In this document: positions 34,262-43,606 of the stretch, piece by piece
How the letters are laid out: each line of letters starts with the position of its first letter
Numbering within the stretch: position 1 is the stretch's first letter
Assembly (NCBI RefSeq): GCF_009831575.1
Contig: NZ_WUUT01000002.1
Coordinates: 310,001-374,000, forward strand
DNA length: 64,000 bases
Origin: Halovenus carboxidivorans
GTDB lineage: Archaea > Halobacteriota > Halobacteria > Halobacteriales > Haloarculaceae
Reading direction: 5' to 3'
The notes under the pieces: model-generated
What the model saw: the letters and a program-made list of their open reading frames with translations, nothing else
Database searches by the model: none
What the model was told of the DNA's origin: nothing
Translations under genes and position numbers: made by a program

Positions 34262-36253
34262 TCACCGGGCGGCTTCGATCTCCTCCAGCGCTTCGGGATT
34301 CTCGATGCTGGAGAGGTCTCCGAGTTCCTCGTCCTCGTGGACCGCCTGGATGAGCCGTCGGACGATCTTGCCGCTCTGTGTCTCGGGGAACTCGTCGACG
34401 AAGTACAGTTCGGACGGACGGAACGGCTTGCCGAGTTCCTCGCCGACGTGGTCGGTCAACTCGGCCCGCAGGTCGTCTGTCTCCTCGTAGTCCTCTTCGA
34501 GGATGACGTAGGCGACCACGGCAGTGCCGGTGGTGTCGTCGTCGGCGCCGATCACCGCGGCGGCGTTGACCGCCTCGTGGTCGATCAGCGCGCCTTCGAC
34601 CTCGGCGGGGCCGACCTTCCGGCCGGCGACGTTGAGCACGTCGTCCGCGCGACCCTGCAGGAACCAGAAGCCGTCCTCGTCCTTTTCGGCCCAGTCGCCG
34701 TGGTCCCAGAGGTCGTCGAAACGCGACCAGTACTCCGCCAGGTAGCGCTCGTCGCCGCTCCACAGCGACTTGGTCATCGACGGCGCGGAGGAGCGACAGA
34801 CCAGATACCCCTGCTCGTGGTCGTCCGCAATCGACTCGCCGGTCGCGTCGACGATGTCCACGTCCATCCCCAGCGCCGGCGCGCCCAGCGTCCCGGGTTT
34901 CAGCGAGTGCGTCGGGGAGGGCTGGAGGAAACAGCCGAAAATCTCCGTCCCGCCGGAGATGTTCATGATGGGGGTCTCGCCGTTGCCGACCCGTTCGTAG
35001 AACCACTGCCAGGACTCGGGGTCCCACGGCTCGCCGGTGGAACCGAGCAGCCGAAGCGTCGAGAGGTCGTGTCCCGACAGCCACTCGTCGCCGTGTTTGC
35101 GCAACGCGCGAATCGCGGTCGGGGAGACACCGAAGACGCTCAACCCGTGTCTGTCGATCATCTCCCAGTACCGGTCCGGCTCCGGGTAGTCCGGCGCACC
35201 CTCGTAGATGAAGATCGTGCCGCCGAAGACGTGGTTGCCGATCAGCGTCCACGGCCCCATCATCCAGCCGATATCCGACACCCAGAAGAATCGATCAGAG
35301 GGCTTGTGATCGAACGAGAAGTACAGCTCTTTGGCCGGCTGGACGAGGCCGCCGGCGTGGGTGTGGACGATCCCCTTCGGCTTGCCGGTCGTCCCCGAGG
35401 AGTACAGTAGCATCGACTCCTGGTCCGAGGGGAGTGATTTCGTCTCGTAGCTGTCGTCGGCGGTCGCGACCGAGTCCGTCCACCACTCGTCGCGGCCCTC
35501 CGTCATCGGAATCTCCGCCCCCAGCCGGTCGAAGACGATCACGTCCTCGACGTGGCCGGCCTCCGCGATTGCCTCGTCGGCCTGGGACTTGAGCGTGATC
35601 TCCTCGCCCCGGCGGTAGAAGCCGTCGCCGGTGAACAGCACCGAACACCCCGCGTCAGCGATCCGGGTCGCGGTCGCGTCGACGCCGAACCCGGAGAAGA
35701 TCGGGACGGCAATCGCACCGGCCTTGAAACAGCCGTAGAGAATCGAGACGATCTCCGGGACCATCGGCATGTACAGCCCCACCGTGTCCCCGGTCTCGAT
35801 CCCCTTCGATTCCAGCGTGTTGGCGACCTGGTTCGCCTGGCGGTGGAGTTCGTGGTACGTGACTTCGCGAACCTCGCCGTCTTCGCCCTCCCAGATGGTC
35901 GCGACCTTGTTCCGGGTCTCGGCGGTCGGATCGGCGTGTCTGTCGACGACGTTGTGAGCGATATTCAGTTCCCCCCCGACGTACCACTCGGCGAACTGCG
36001 GCCCGTCGCTGTCGTCGCGGACGGTCTCGTACGGCTGGTCGAACTCGATGCCGAGCGTGTCGACAATCTCGTCCCAGAACCAGTCCAGACCGGAGGCCTC
36101 GACGCCCTCGACGTCGGTCGTCGACCGGCGGTGTAGCTCCTCGTAGTCGTCGATCCCGTGCCGTTGCATGAACTGCCAGATGTTGCTCTCCTCGACGAAG
36201 GACTCCTCGGGATCGTAGACGACCTCGTCCGTTCCCGTCAGTGAGTCTGACAT
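34262..36253 (-). CDS. Acetyl-/acyl-CoA synthetase (ANL family)
   Basis: A 663-residue protein. The N-terminal cap resembles acetyl-CoA synthetase. Core motifs: LYSSGTTGKPKGIVHTHAGG (P-loop), GSTGEPWDPESWQWFYERVG, ISGGTEIFG, WDHGDWAEKDEDGFWFLQGR, and C-terminal SGKIVRRLI with the catalytic and acetylation-prone Lys. Activates a carboxylate with ATP and CoA. SDIGWMMGPW and the length suit acetate or propionate, but substrate cannot be fixed. Its 3' end converges on the arginase gene with a 11-base gap. Confidence 0.9.
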   Translation of the reverse strand: MSDSLTGTDEVVYDPEESFVEESNIWQFMQRHGIDDYEELHRRSTTDVEGVEASGLDWFWDEIVDTLGIEFDQPYETVRDDSDGPQFAEWYVGGELNIAHNVVDRHADPTAETRNKVATIWEGEDGEVREVTYHELHRQANQVANTLESKGIETGDTVGLYMPMVPEIVSILYGCFKAGAIAVPIFSGFGVDATATRIADAGCSVLFTGDGFYRRGEEITLKSQADEAIAEAGHVEDVIVFDRLGAEIPMTEGRDEWWTDSVATADDSYETKSLPSDQESMLLYSSGTTGKPKGIVHTHAGGLVQPAKELYFSFDHKPSDRFFWVSDIGWMMGPWTLIGNHVFGGTIFIYEGAPDYPEPDRYWEMIDRHGLSVFGVSPTAIRALRKHGDEWLSGHDLSTLRLLGSTGEPWDPESWQWFYERVGNGETPIMNISGGTEIFGCFLQPSPTHSLKPGTLGAPALGMDVDIVDATGESIADDHEQGYLVCRSSAPSMTKSLWSGDERYLAEYWSRFDDLWDHGDWAEKDEDGFWFLQGRADDVLNVAGRKVGPAEVEGALIDHEAVNAAAVIGADDDTTGTAVVAYVILEEDYEETDDLRAELTDHVGEELGKPFRPSELYFVDEFPETQSGKIVRRLIQAVHEDEELGDLSSIENPEALEEIEAAR

Positions 36254-36302
36254 GAGTGTGACTCACAACCGGAGACGACAAAAAGCGTCGGGTTAACTCG
36301 AC

Positions 36303-37571
36303 TCAGACCATCCCGAACAGCGGCAGCGCGAGTCCGCCGAACCACGCGAGCAACCCGGCGGCGATGAGCACGCCGCGTTCCTCGTCAATCGCTTCGGGGT
36401 CGTCGCTCACTTCGCGGGCGACACCCAGCGCGAGGACGCCGAGCGTGAGCGCGAGACCGAACCGGTGCAGAAACACCTGCACCGGGACGACGCCGAGTCC
36501 GACCCACATCGTGTCGGCCGCGAGTGCGGCGACGAGTCCGAACACCGCGAAGCCGAAGGCGGGAAGCGGGCTGAGCCGTCTGGCGAGGACGGCGACGACC
36601 GCTGGCGGTCCCAGCGCCAGGATCGGATACGCCACACCGGCGAACACCTGGGGGTACGTCTCGGTGAAGGTGTTTTCGAGAGCGAGCGCAAACGCTCGCG
36701 TCCCGACGACCGTAACGACGAGTCCGGCCGCGAGCACGAACCCGGCCCAGTTCGTCCGTGCCCACGAACCGAAGTTCCGGGTCAGCGACCACACGGCGCG
36801 GCGCGTGCTGGCAGAGACGACACTCCCCAGCGCGAATACCCCGAACAGTGCCGTCGGGATCAGCGCTCCGAGATGGATGGATACCGTCCAGCCGTCCGTC
36901 CAGCGTCCGCGGGTTCCGAAGTACTCGCGGCTGACCCGGTCGACGAACGGCTGGTCGAGAAACTCGTCTTCGAGCATCTGTCCGGAGTCCTCGATATCGA
37001 CGACGTTGTGCCGGAGTTGGAAGAAATCGAAATACTCCCGGTGGATCTGGATGGCGGTGTACTCGCCGTCAGGATCTTCGTACGCCCGAATGTGTTGTCG
37101 TTCGCCCATGTAGTTCCCCTCGTGGAGTTGGTAGCTCTCCCTGAGCCACCTGCCGCCGCCGTCGTCCTGGATGTAGATGTACCGCGGCGACCCACTCGCG
37201 TCGTTCCAGTCGAGTTCGCTGTCTTCGATGTCGATCTGGTAGGTCTCGTTGCCCGCCTCGGACTCCTCCGCGGGTAGTTCCTCGAACCCGAGGTCGGAGC
37301 GGTCTGTCAGTGCTGTCCGCACGTCGCCGGGGTCGCCGTGGATGACGACGTTGATCGGCAGTGTGCGCCCGCTCGTCGAGCGTCGCTTGCTGGTGTACGG
37401 GTAGAGTTTCGAGACGTTGTCCGCCGGCTGAACGAGTTTCGGGTCGGGGGGGCTCGACGTGTCCGGTGTCGATTCGGTCGGGGGATCCACTGCGCTCGCG
37501 CCCGCGTACGAGAGGGCGACGAGACAGAGGGCGGCGAAGACGAGGCCGACTAAAACGCGGCGGCGCGACAT
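36303..37571 (-). CDS. Membrane protein with extracytoplasmic domain and C-terminal helices
   Basis: About 422 residues. A signal-like N-terminus (RRRVLVGLVFAALCLVALSY) is followed by a ~200-residue exported acidic domain (LPINVVIHGDPGDVRTALTD, RYIYIQDDGGGRWLRESYQL, HIRAYEDPDGEYTAIQIHRE). Then come six or so membrane helices (HLGALIPTALFGVFALGSVV to VLIAAGLLAWFGGLALPLFG). No family motif is recognised; the exported domain carries RHNVVD and HEGNYMGE segments that could hold a ligand. Placement next to acyl-CoA synthetase is not informative. ATG 37571 was chosen over an upstream ATG because the signal follows it directly. Confidence 0.75.
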   Translation of the reverse strand: MSRRRVLVGLVFAALCLVALSYAGASAVDPPTESTPDTSSPPDPKLVQPADNVSKLYPYTSKRRSTSGRTLPINVVIHGDPGDVRTALTDRSDLGFEELPAEESEAGNETYQIDIEDSELDWNDASGSPRYIYIQDDGGGRWLRESYQLHEGNYMGERQHIRAYEDPDGEYTAIQIHREYFDFFQLRHNVVDIEDSGQMLEDEFLDQPFVDRVSREYFGTRGRWTDGWTVSIHLGALIPTALFGVFALGSVVSASTRRAVWSLTRNFGSWARTNWAGFVLAAGLVVTVVGTRAFALALENTFTETYPQVFAGVAYPILALGPPAVVAVLARRLSPLPAFGFAVFGLVAALAADTMWVGLGVVPVQVFLHRFGLALTLGVLALGVAREVSDDPEAIDEERGVLIAAGLLAWFGGLALPLFGMV

Positions 37572-37673
37572 ACCAACAGGACGGCAGCTAGACGACAAGA
37601 GCGTTGTGGTCGTCCACGCCAGCGGCCAACCCGGTCATCTTTAGTATCCAAGTGTCGTAGACGCGGATAACTG

Positions 37674-38816
37674 ATGACGGAGGATTTCTACGATATCCTC
37701 GGCGTCTCGCGGGACGCCTCCGAGGAGGAAATCGAGAGCGCGTACCGCGAGGCAGTCCGGGAGTATCACCCGGACGTGAGCGACGACCCGGACGCCGAGG
37801 AGAAGTTCAAGAAGGCAAAGAAAGCAAAGGAGGTGTTGACCGACGACGAGAAACGCCGCATGTACGATCAGATGGGCCACGAGCAGTTCGTCGAGGCCGA
37901 GAAACGCGGCGCGACTGACGCCGGGGACGGTCGCGGCCGCGGCGGCGACCCCTTCGGGGGCGCCGGTGGCGGCGGGTTCGGCAACATGCAGGATATCTTC
38001 GACCAGTTCTTCGGCGGCGGCTCCGGCGGCGGCTCTCGTCGCGGGCAGGATCTCAAGACCAAACTGACGATCGACCTCGAAACGGCGTACCACGGGACCG
38101 AAAAGGAGCTAACGGTCACCCGGCCCGAGACCTGCGACGACTGCAACGGCCGCGGCCACCCGCCCGGCACGGACTCGCGGACCTGTCCGGAGTGCAACGG
38201 CCGCGGCGAGAAGACGCGGGTGCAGGAGACCGCCTTCGGTCGGATGCAACAGCGGACGACCTGCCGGCGCTGCGAGGGCGAGGGGACGATCTACGAGCAG
38301 CGCTGTCAGACCTGCCGCGGCGACGGCATCGTCCAGAACGAGACGACACTCGCCGTCGAGATTCCGGCCGGGATCCAGAGCGGCCAGACGCTCCGCATGC
38401 GCGGCGAGGGCGCACCGGGGGACCACGGCGCTCGCAACGGCGACCTGCTCGTCGAGATCGAGGTCGAGGACCACCCCGAGTTCGAGCGCGAGGGCGCGGA
38501 TCTCCAGACCCGGAAGGCGATCTCGTTCCCGCAGGCGGTCTTCGGGGACACGGTCGAACTCGAAACGCTCGACGGCGTCGTCGAGTTCGATGTTCCCGCC
38601 GGCACGCAGAGCGGCGAGACCTTCCGTCTGGAAGGGAAGGGAATGCCCCGCCCGCAGCGGCGCGGACAGGGAGATCTGTTCGTCAAGGTCCAGGTCGTCA
38701 CGCCGGAGTCGCTCAACGAGGAGCAGCGCGAGGCTCTGGAGGCGTTTGCCGACGCCGGCGGCGAGGACATCGAGGTAGAGCAGGGCTTTTTTGATCGGCT
38801 CCGTAACTCCTTCTAG
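37674..38816 (+). CDS. dnaJ: Chaperone DnaJ
   Basis: A 380-residue full-length type I DnaJ. The J domain (residues 1-68) has the HPD triad in REYHPDVSDD. A Gly/Phe-rich linker (GDPFGGAGGGGFGNMQDIFD) follows. Four CxxCxGxG zinc repeats are present (CDDCNGRG, CPECNGRG, CRRCEGEG, CQTCRGDG), then substrate-binding barrels. DnaJ delivers unfolded proteins to DnaK and stimulates its ATPase. No dnaK or grpE is in the window. The next gene starts on the base following the dnaJ stop. Confidence 0.95.
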   Translation: MTEDFYDILGVSRDASEEEIESAYREAVREYHPDVSDDPDAEEKFKKAKKAKEVLTDDEKRRMYDQMGHEQFVEAEKRGATDAGDGRGRGGDPFGGAGGGGFGNMQDIFDQFFGGGSGGGSRRGQDLKTKLTIDLETAYHGTEKELTVTRPETCDDCNGRGHPPGTDSRTCPECNGRGEKTRVQETAFGRMQQRTTCRRCEGEGTIYEQRCQTCRGDGIVQNETTLAVEIPAGIQSGQTLRMRGEGAPGDHGARNGDLLVEIEVEDHPEFEREGADLQTRKAISFPQAVFGDTVELETLDGVVEFDVPAGTQSGETFRLEGKGMPRPQRRGQGDLFVKVQVVTPESLNEEQREALEAFADAGGEDIEVEQGFFDRLRNSF

Positions 38817-39593
38817 ATGGAGACTCTCAAAGACCTCGTCGCGGAGTGTCGCGACGCCTCGGGGACCGTCATCGAGACGCCGACCCGTACCGCCCCCTAC
38901 ACCTACGACGATTTCGTCCCGAACGCCTGGAAATCCGGCAACCTGCTCGGCCACTACGGCGTCCATCCCGGCGCCCCCGTGACGGTCGTCGCCGGCCCCA
39001 AGGACGCGGACGCCTCGGAGACAGGCCGCCGCGTCGACGCCGCCGATCCGCTCCTCGCGGCAATCGGGGCGACGCTGGTCGGCGCGACCGTCGAACTCGA
39101 ACCGCAGGAGCCGGTCGACTCCCGGGCGCTCGTCCTTCCCGCAGGCTGGACCGAACGGTACGATCTGACGCCACAGTGCACACAGATCGCCTACGGCGGC
39201 CCGCCAGAGGAGGCCGACGTGGTCCACTTCGAGCAGGAGATGTGGAGCGAGAATCCGATCGAGCCGCCGGAGCGAGTCGCGCCCGACGACTCCGCCGTCG
39301 TCGACAGCGACGAGGAGTACAGCCACGCGGACCTGCTCTCCGTCGCGACCGATCTCCTCGAAGAACACGGACTCGACGCCGAAAGCACGGTCGTCCTCGA
39401 CACACCAGTGGTCGAACCCGGAGCCTTCGTTCCGTTTCTCGCCGCGCTGGCCGCCGAGGCGACGCTCGAACTGGCACAGGTCGACAGCGGGTCGATAGAG
39501 GGAGATCTGGTCGTGAGCGAGGACCCGGCGGGGGAGAACGAAGTGAGCGTCTCCGGACTTACAGCCCGCTTGCGCGATACTCGCCGTGCTTGA
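38817..39593 (+). CDS. Conserved haloarchaeal protein, possibly degenerate adenylate-forming fold
   Basis: A 258-residue protein starting directly after the dnaJ stop, so co-transcribed and probably coupled. TAPYTYDDFVPNAWKSGNLL, HYGVHPGAPVTVVAGPKD and VHFEQEMWSENPIEPP loosely resemble pieces of acyl-CoA synthetase-type proteins, but no ATP-binding loop is present, so it is unlikely to be an active member. The 3' end overlaps the convergent small membrane gene by 35 bases. Function unknown. Confidence 0.72.
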   Translation: METLKDLVAECRDASGTVIETPTRTAPYTYDDFVPNAWKSGNLLGHYGVHPGAPVTVVAGPKDADASETGRRVDAADPLLAAIGATLVGATVELEPQEPVDSRALVLPAGWTERYDLTPQCTQIAYGGPPEEADVVHFEQEMWSENPIEPPERVAPDDSAVVDSDEEYSHADLLSVATDLLEEHGLDAESTVVLDTPVVEPGAFVPFLAALAAEATLELAQVDSGSIEGDLVVSEDPAGENEVSVSGLTARLRDTRRA

Positions 39594-39756
39594 CGCCGAT
39601 TGCGAAGACGATTGCTGCGAAGACGAACATCGACGGCGTGACCATCATCAGCGTCGTCTGTGTCGTCATTCCGATGGGAGCGAAGATCAGCCCGGCGGTA
39701 CCGGCCACGATTATCGCGAGGACGATACCGGCCGAGACGGGGAAGTTGAGTTCCAT
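39559..39756 (-). CDS. Two-helix small membrane protein
   Basis: Sixty-five residues. Two membrane segments, SAGIVLAIIVAGTAGLIFAP and MMVTPSMFVFAAIVFAIGV, with a short loop and a basic tail (KHGEYRASGL). Conserved small proteins of this look (DUF7333-like) are found in haloarchaea. Function unknown. Confidence 0.75.
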   Translation of the reverse strand: MELNFPVSAGIVLAIIVAGTAGLIFAPIGMTTQTTLMMVTPSMFVFAAIVFAIGVKHGEYRASGL

Positions 39757-39889
39757 ACGCGACAGTAGGCGTTCATAATAAAAAGCCTTCAGAAAACGGT
39801 GAGATGTTTACCCGGGGTCACCGCCCGGGCGGGGTCTCACCCGAGGAAGTCTCTCCCGTCATCTCGAATTCGAGCGGACGGGGAGTGGG

Positions 39890-40630
39890 TTACTCGCCCG
39901 TGGGGCGGATCAGATCCGCCAGCGAGACGAGCAGACCCAGGATCCAGCCGATGGGGAACGAGAAGACGAACCAGATGATGACGTGGTGGGCCTCCTGGCG
40001 GTCGAACCGGCCGAGTTGCTCCTGCACGAAGTCGGGGCTGGCGAAGAACAGATCCCGTGCGAGTTCGTCGCTACGGGCGATGATGAGGTCTTCGAGCACG
40101 GGGTGAAACAGCGCCGCGACGACCGGCGGCAGAAACAGCGCCGTCATCGCGAACGGGTAGGCGAGAAACACCGTCGTTCCGCGGCCACCGAGCTGCCAAC
40201 AGCCGAACGACAGCGCCGAGGAGACGACTGCGACGGCTCCCGCGGCTCCGATTGCGATTATCTCGACGGTGCTGAACGTGCTCTGGAAGCCGAACCAGAT
40301 CAGCGCGACCAGTCCGCCCCACAGGAGGACGAACACCCCGATGACCCCGAGGAGTCCGATCCGCGCCGCCGTGACGTTTAGCTTGCGGGCCTGGAATCGG
40401 ACGAAGTATCCGGCCAGCAACAGCGGGTAGGAGAGACCGACGATCAGCACGCCGAAAAGCGAGACGAGGCGATACACCGCCAGTTTCCACGTCTCCTCGG
40501 GTTCGTACTTTCCGAGGACCGTGTCTTCGGCGTTTCGCTGGCGCGGATAGAACAGCTCCATCCACGTCTCGTGCAGCAGCGTCAGATCGTATTTGATCGC
40601 ATCAGCGATACCGCGGTTCCCGGCTGCCAT
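39890..40630 (-). CDS. DUF4013-like membrane protein, function unknown
   Basis: A 246-residue protein with about five or six membrane segments (LVSLFGVLIVGLSYPLLLAG, IGLLGVIGVFVLLWGGLVAL, IIAIGAAGAVAVVSSALSFG, VFLAYPFAMTALFLPPVVAA, VIIWFVFSFPIGWILGLLVS). YPLLLAGYFVRF resembles the DUF4013 group of archaeal membrane proteins; that label is tentative. No catalytic residues seen. Confidence 0.75.
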   Translation of the reverse strand: MAAGNRGIADAIKYDLTLLHETWMELFYPRQRNAEDTVLGKYEPEETWKLAVYRLVSLFGVLIVGLSYPLLLAGYFVRFQARKLNVTAARIGLLGVIGVFVLLWGGLVALIWFGFQSTFSTVEIIAIGAAGAVAVVSSALSFGCWQLGGRGTTVFLAYPFAMTALFLPPVVAALFHPVLEDLIIARSDELARDLFFASPDFVQEQLGRFDRQEAHHVIIWFVFSFPIGWILGLLVSLADLIRPTGE

Positions 40631-40678
40631 ACCCGTCAGTTTGACTCCGGCCGGTATATGTTTTCGTACTCGTGGCGC

Positions 40679-41491
40679 TCACCACGACGCGGGGGCGAAG
40701 TCGGGATGGACCTGCCGCTCCCGGCGTTCGATGGCGTCGATCCGCTCGATCTCGTCGTCGCTCAGCTCCAGCGTCCGGCTCTCCCAGTTGTCCCGGATGT
40801 GGGCCTCTCCGGTGGCTTTCGGAATCGCCGTGATGTCGTGTTCGCGCAGCCAGGCGAGCGCGACCTGAGCCTCGCTCACGCCGTGGTCGTCGGCAATCTC
40901 CCCGAGGGTCGGATCCGAGAAGATCTCCGTCCGGGCCAGCGGCGAGTACGCGACCAGTTCGATATCGTTCTCCGCGGCGTACGAGCGCAGTTCCTCCTGC
41001 TGGAGGTACGGATGGATCTCGATCTGGTTCGCGAAAATCGGGGCGTCGAGAATCTCCGCAGCCTCGTCGATGTGCTCGGGCTCGAAGTTGGAGACGCCAA
41101 TCCGCTCGATTGTTCCTTCGTCGTACAACTGGTCGAACGCCGCCAGCGTCTCCTCCGGTTCGTACTCCCGTGCCGGCCAGTGGATGTACAGCAGGTCCAG
41201 GTAGTCGGTCCCCAGACGGTCGAGGCTCTTCCGCGTCGTCTCGAGCACGTCGTCGTGAGAGAGGTTGCTGATCCAGACCTTGGTCGCCAGGAAGATATCC
41301 TCGCGGTCGACGTCTGCCGCCGCGATGCCGTCGCCGACGGCGTCTTCGTTGCCGTACGCCTGGGCCGTATCGATGTGTCGATAGCCCATGTTGAGGGCCG
41401 TCTCGACGCTGTCGGCGCACTCCGCAGCGTCGTCGTTTTGCCACGTTCCGAGACCGAGCATCGGCATGCCTGAAGCGGTTGGGACGCTCAT
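40679..41491 (-). CDS. Aldo/keto reductase
   Basis: A 270-residue TIM-barrel oxidoreductase. Catalytic tetrad: Asp and Tyr in HIDTAQAYGNED, Lys in ATKVWISN, His in LDLLYIHWPA. IGVSNFEPEHIDEAAEI and the C-terminal NADPH site AIPKATGEAHIRDNWES follow family patterns. It reduces aldehydes or ketones with NADPH; 2,5-diketo-gluconate reductase-like members are the nearest in layout. Substrate unknown. Confidence 0.9.
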   Translation of the reverse strand: MSVPTASGMPMLGLGTWQNDDAAECADSVETALNMGYRHIDTAQAYGNEDAVGDGIAAADVDREDIFLATKVWISNLSHDDVLETTRKSLDRLGTDYLDLLYIHWPAREYEPEETLAAFDQLYDEGTIERIGVSNFEPEHIDEAAEILDAPIFANQIEIHPYLQQEELRSYAAENDIELVAYSPLARTEIFSDPTLGEIADDHGVSEAQVALAWLREHDITAIPKATGEAHIRDNWESRTLELSDDEIERIDAIERRERQVHPDFAPASW

Positions 41492-41616
41492 ATCAAACGG
41501 TGGGGGCGTCAGCGGAATATGCGTTTGGAAATCCGAGTTCGATGCCAGCAGGCTGACCAGTGACTGGCGTCTCCGTCACCGGGGGACGAGCCCGGCTGTG
41601 AGAACCGCCGCGGCCA

Positions 41617-42000
41617 CTACGGAGAGGGCTCAGTGCGAGCACTCACCAGGAGATGGGGAACGATGACCCCGACGAAGAAGACGATGCCGAAGATGACCTC
41701 CGAAGAGAGCGCTGTTTCTGCACTGAGGACGAACAACAGCCCCATCGCAGTCAGGACGCAGGCCGCGATGATCCCGTTCTCCTCGGTCACCAGCCCCTCG
41801 CGTCGGATGGCCGTTCCCAGCGAGAGGACGACGAGTAACAGGATGCTGACGAGCGCGGCGACGACTAGCTCGAGAGAGCCCGTGAACAGGCTGACGAGGA
41901 GGGCAACACCGGTAACGACGTACGTCACTCCGAGCAGCAGGTCCCAGGTCGAACCCCGGAGAATCGCAGAGACGGCGGAGTCGGCGTTTCTGTCGGGCAC
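41617..42000 (-). CDS. Small four-helix membrane protein
   Basis: About 127 residues from GTG 42000. Four membrane helices: WDLLLGVTYVVTGVALLVSL, LELVVAALVSILLLVVLSLG, NGIIAACVLTAMGLLFVLSA and VIFGIVFFVGVIVPHLLV. No family motif. A TTG at 42039 would add 13 residues, but it lies inside the palindrome TTGTTTGTCAAACAA, so the GTG is preferred. Confidence 0.65.
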   Translation of the reverse strand: MPDRNADSAVSAILRGSTWDLLLGVTYVVTGVALLVSLFTGSLELVVAALVSILLLVVLSLGTAIRREGLVTEENGIIAACVLTAMGLLFVLSAETALSSEVIFGIVFFVGVIVPHLLVSARTEPSP

Positions 42001-42028
42001 GTTCCGACACCGAGGAGCGAGAAGAAAG

Positions 42029-42043
42029 TTGTTTGTCAAACAA
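42029..42043. promoter_or_regulatory. 15-bp palindrome TTGTTTGTCAAACAA
   Basis: Perfect 7-bp arms around one base. Centred about 36 bases upstream of the GTG start of the small membrane gene on the minus strand, where a promoter would be. It looks like an operator. Confidence 0.5.
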
Positions 42044-42087
42044 ATCTGACAGGACGGTCACGGGCGGAGAGTGTCGCCCGGCGGTGG

Positions 42088-43467
42088 TCAGTATTTGGGT
42101 TCTGCGCCGGTAATCTCGTAGACCTCGTCCATGAGTTCGTCGCGCTTGGCCTGCCAGGCCTCGAACTCCGACGGCGTCGTCGGGTACTCGTCGTAGATAG
42201 ATTTGAGTTCGGAGGCGAGGTTGCTCACCTGATAGCCCTCGTAGAGGACGTTCCAGTGGCCGCGGGTCTCGAAGGCGGTGACCAGTCCCGTCTTGAGTTT
42301 ATCGAGGACGCCGAGTGTCGTCTCGCCTTTCTTCCCCATCAGGTCGATCAGCATCTGGCCGGGCAGGGCCGTCACCACGTCGGTCAGTTCGTCGACCTCG
42401 TGGGCCGTCCCGAAGATGTTGTACAGGTCCATCGCGGCGAATCGCTTCCCGAAGTCGGTCTGGACGCGCCGGTTGTACTCCCACAGCGCGGACTCGCTCA
42501 GATCGCCGTCTGCGATCGCTTCGGCGGCGATTTCGGCCGCCCAGTGGCCGGCCTTCGCCGCGCCGGGAATACCGCCTCCTGTAGTCGGGTTGACGTGGCC
42601 GGCGGCGTCACCGACGGACATGAACCCGGGTGCGACGGCGGAGTCGTACGGCCGGCGGGTCGGCAACGCGGCCCCGAGTTTGTCCTTGACCTCGGCGTTT
42701 CGGAACTCGGGCTGGTTCTGGAGGTCCTTTTTGAGCACGTCCACCAGCGGCATCGGTGGCTGGTCCATCTGAAAGCCCAGTCCGGCGTTGATCTCGCGGT
42801 CGGTTCGCGGGAAGTACCAGAGATAGCCGAGTTCCTCGGTCGGCTTGAACACGATTGCGTCGTCGTACTCGACCGGCTGCTCGGTCTCGATGACCTCTCG
42901 GTAGGCCGAACAGAACTGGGAGTAGTCGACGTTCGTGTCGTAGTTCGTCCCGGCGAAATCGACCTTGTCCTGCAGAAGCGAGAGAGCGCCGGCGGCATCG
43001 ATCACGATATCTGCCTCGTATTCGACGTAGTCGCCCTCGCGAATCCCTTCGACGCCGGTCACTCGGCCGTTCTGAGTCACGTCCTGAACGACCGTGTCGA
43101 AGTGGATATCGGCGCCCGCCCGCTCGGCCTCTTCGAGTAACACCTCGCCGTAGCGTTTGCGGTCGACGACGGCGCCGGACTCGCCCTCGAAAGGGATATC
43201 GTAGTTGTCGCCCTTCGGATTGATAAAGTGCGCTCGCTGGATGTTCTCGTTCGTGAAAGATTCTTCCCGGAGATACTCGCGGTCGATCACGTCCGGGAAC
43301 GTGCTCTTGCCCTTGATGGCGTCACCGCAGGCGATGTGGCCGCCGTCCTCCTCGCTTTTCCGTTCGAGGAGGACGACATCGAGCCCGTCCTGTGCGGCCG
43401 TCGCGGCGGCGAAACAACCGGCAGTGCCGCCGCCAACGACGACGATATCGCGGGTTTCCGTTGTCAT
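42088..43467 (-). CDS. Geranylgeranyl-reductase-like FAD oxidoreductase
   Basis: A 459-residue flavoprotein. The FAD-binding start is DIVVVGGGTAGCFAAATAAQ, and the reductase-family signature follows: LLERKSEEDGGHIACGDAIK, with the Cys-Gly-Asp used by geranylgeranyl reductases. FAD C-terminal motif: GFMSVGDAAGHVNPTTGGGI. Relatives saturate the isoprenoid chains of archaeal membrane lipids. Its 3' end lies 87 bases from the small membrane gene. It is divergent from a gene with a prenyl-synthase-like Asp-rich motif, which fits a lipid role. Whether it is the main lipid reductase or a paralogue cannot be told. Confidence 0.85.
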   Translation of the reverse strand: MTTETRDIVVVGGGTAGCFAAATAAQDGLDVVLLERKSEEDGGHIACGDAIKGKSTFPDVIDREYLREESFTNENIQRAHFINPKGDNYDIPFEGESGAVVDRKRYGEVLLEEAERAGADIHFDTVVQDVTQNGRVTGVEGIREGDYVEYEADIVIDAAGALSLLQDKVDFAGTNYDTNVDYSQFCSAYREVIETEQPVEYDDAIVFKPTEELGYLWYFPRTDREINAGLGFQMDQPPMPLVDVLKKDLQNQPEFRNAEVKDKLGAALPTRRPYDSAVAPGFMSVGDAAGHVNPTTGGGIPGAAKAGHWAAEIAAEAIADGDLSESALWEYNRRVQTDFGKRFAAMDLYNIFGTAHEVDELTDVVTALPGQMLIDLMGKKGETTLGVLDKLKTGLVTAFETRGHWNVLYEGYQVSNLASELKSIYDEYPTTPSEFEAWQAKRDELMDEVYEITGAEPKY

Positions 43468-43606
43468 CACTGACCGTCTTGTACCCTGGCTCATAAAAAA
43501 CCCCAATATCTCCATCGGGGATCCTGACCGGCTCAACTGGTCGGATTCGGGCGGTTGCCGCCGACCGACAGGATGAAGGGGAGACCGGGCAGACAGGAGA
43601 GACAAG

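Noticed and set aside
33978-35252. Long minus-strand frame of 424 codons
   Set aside because: It overlaps the arginase gene antisense and the acyl-CoA synthetase in another frame. The residues are Arg-rich and lack motifs, as expected of a high-GC shadow.
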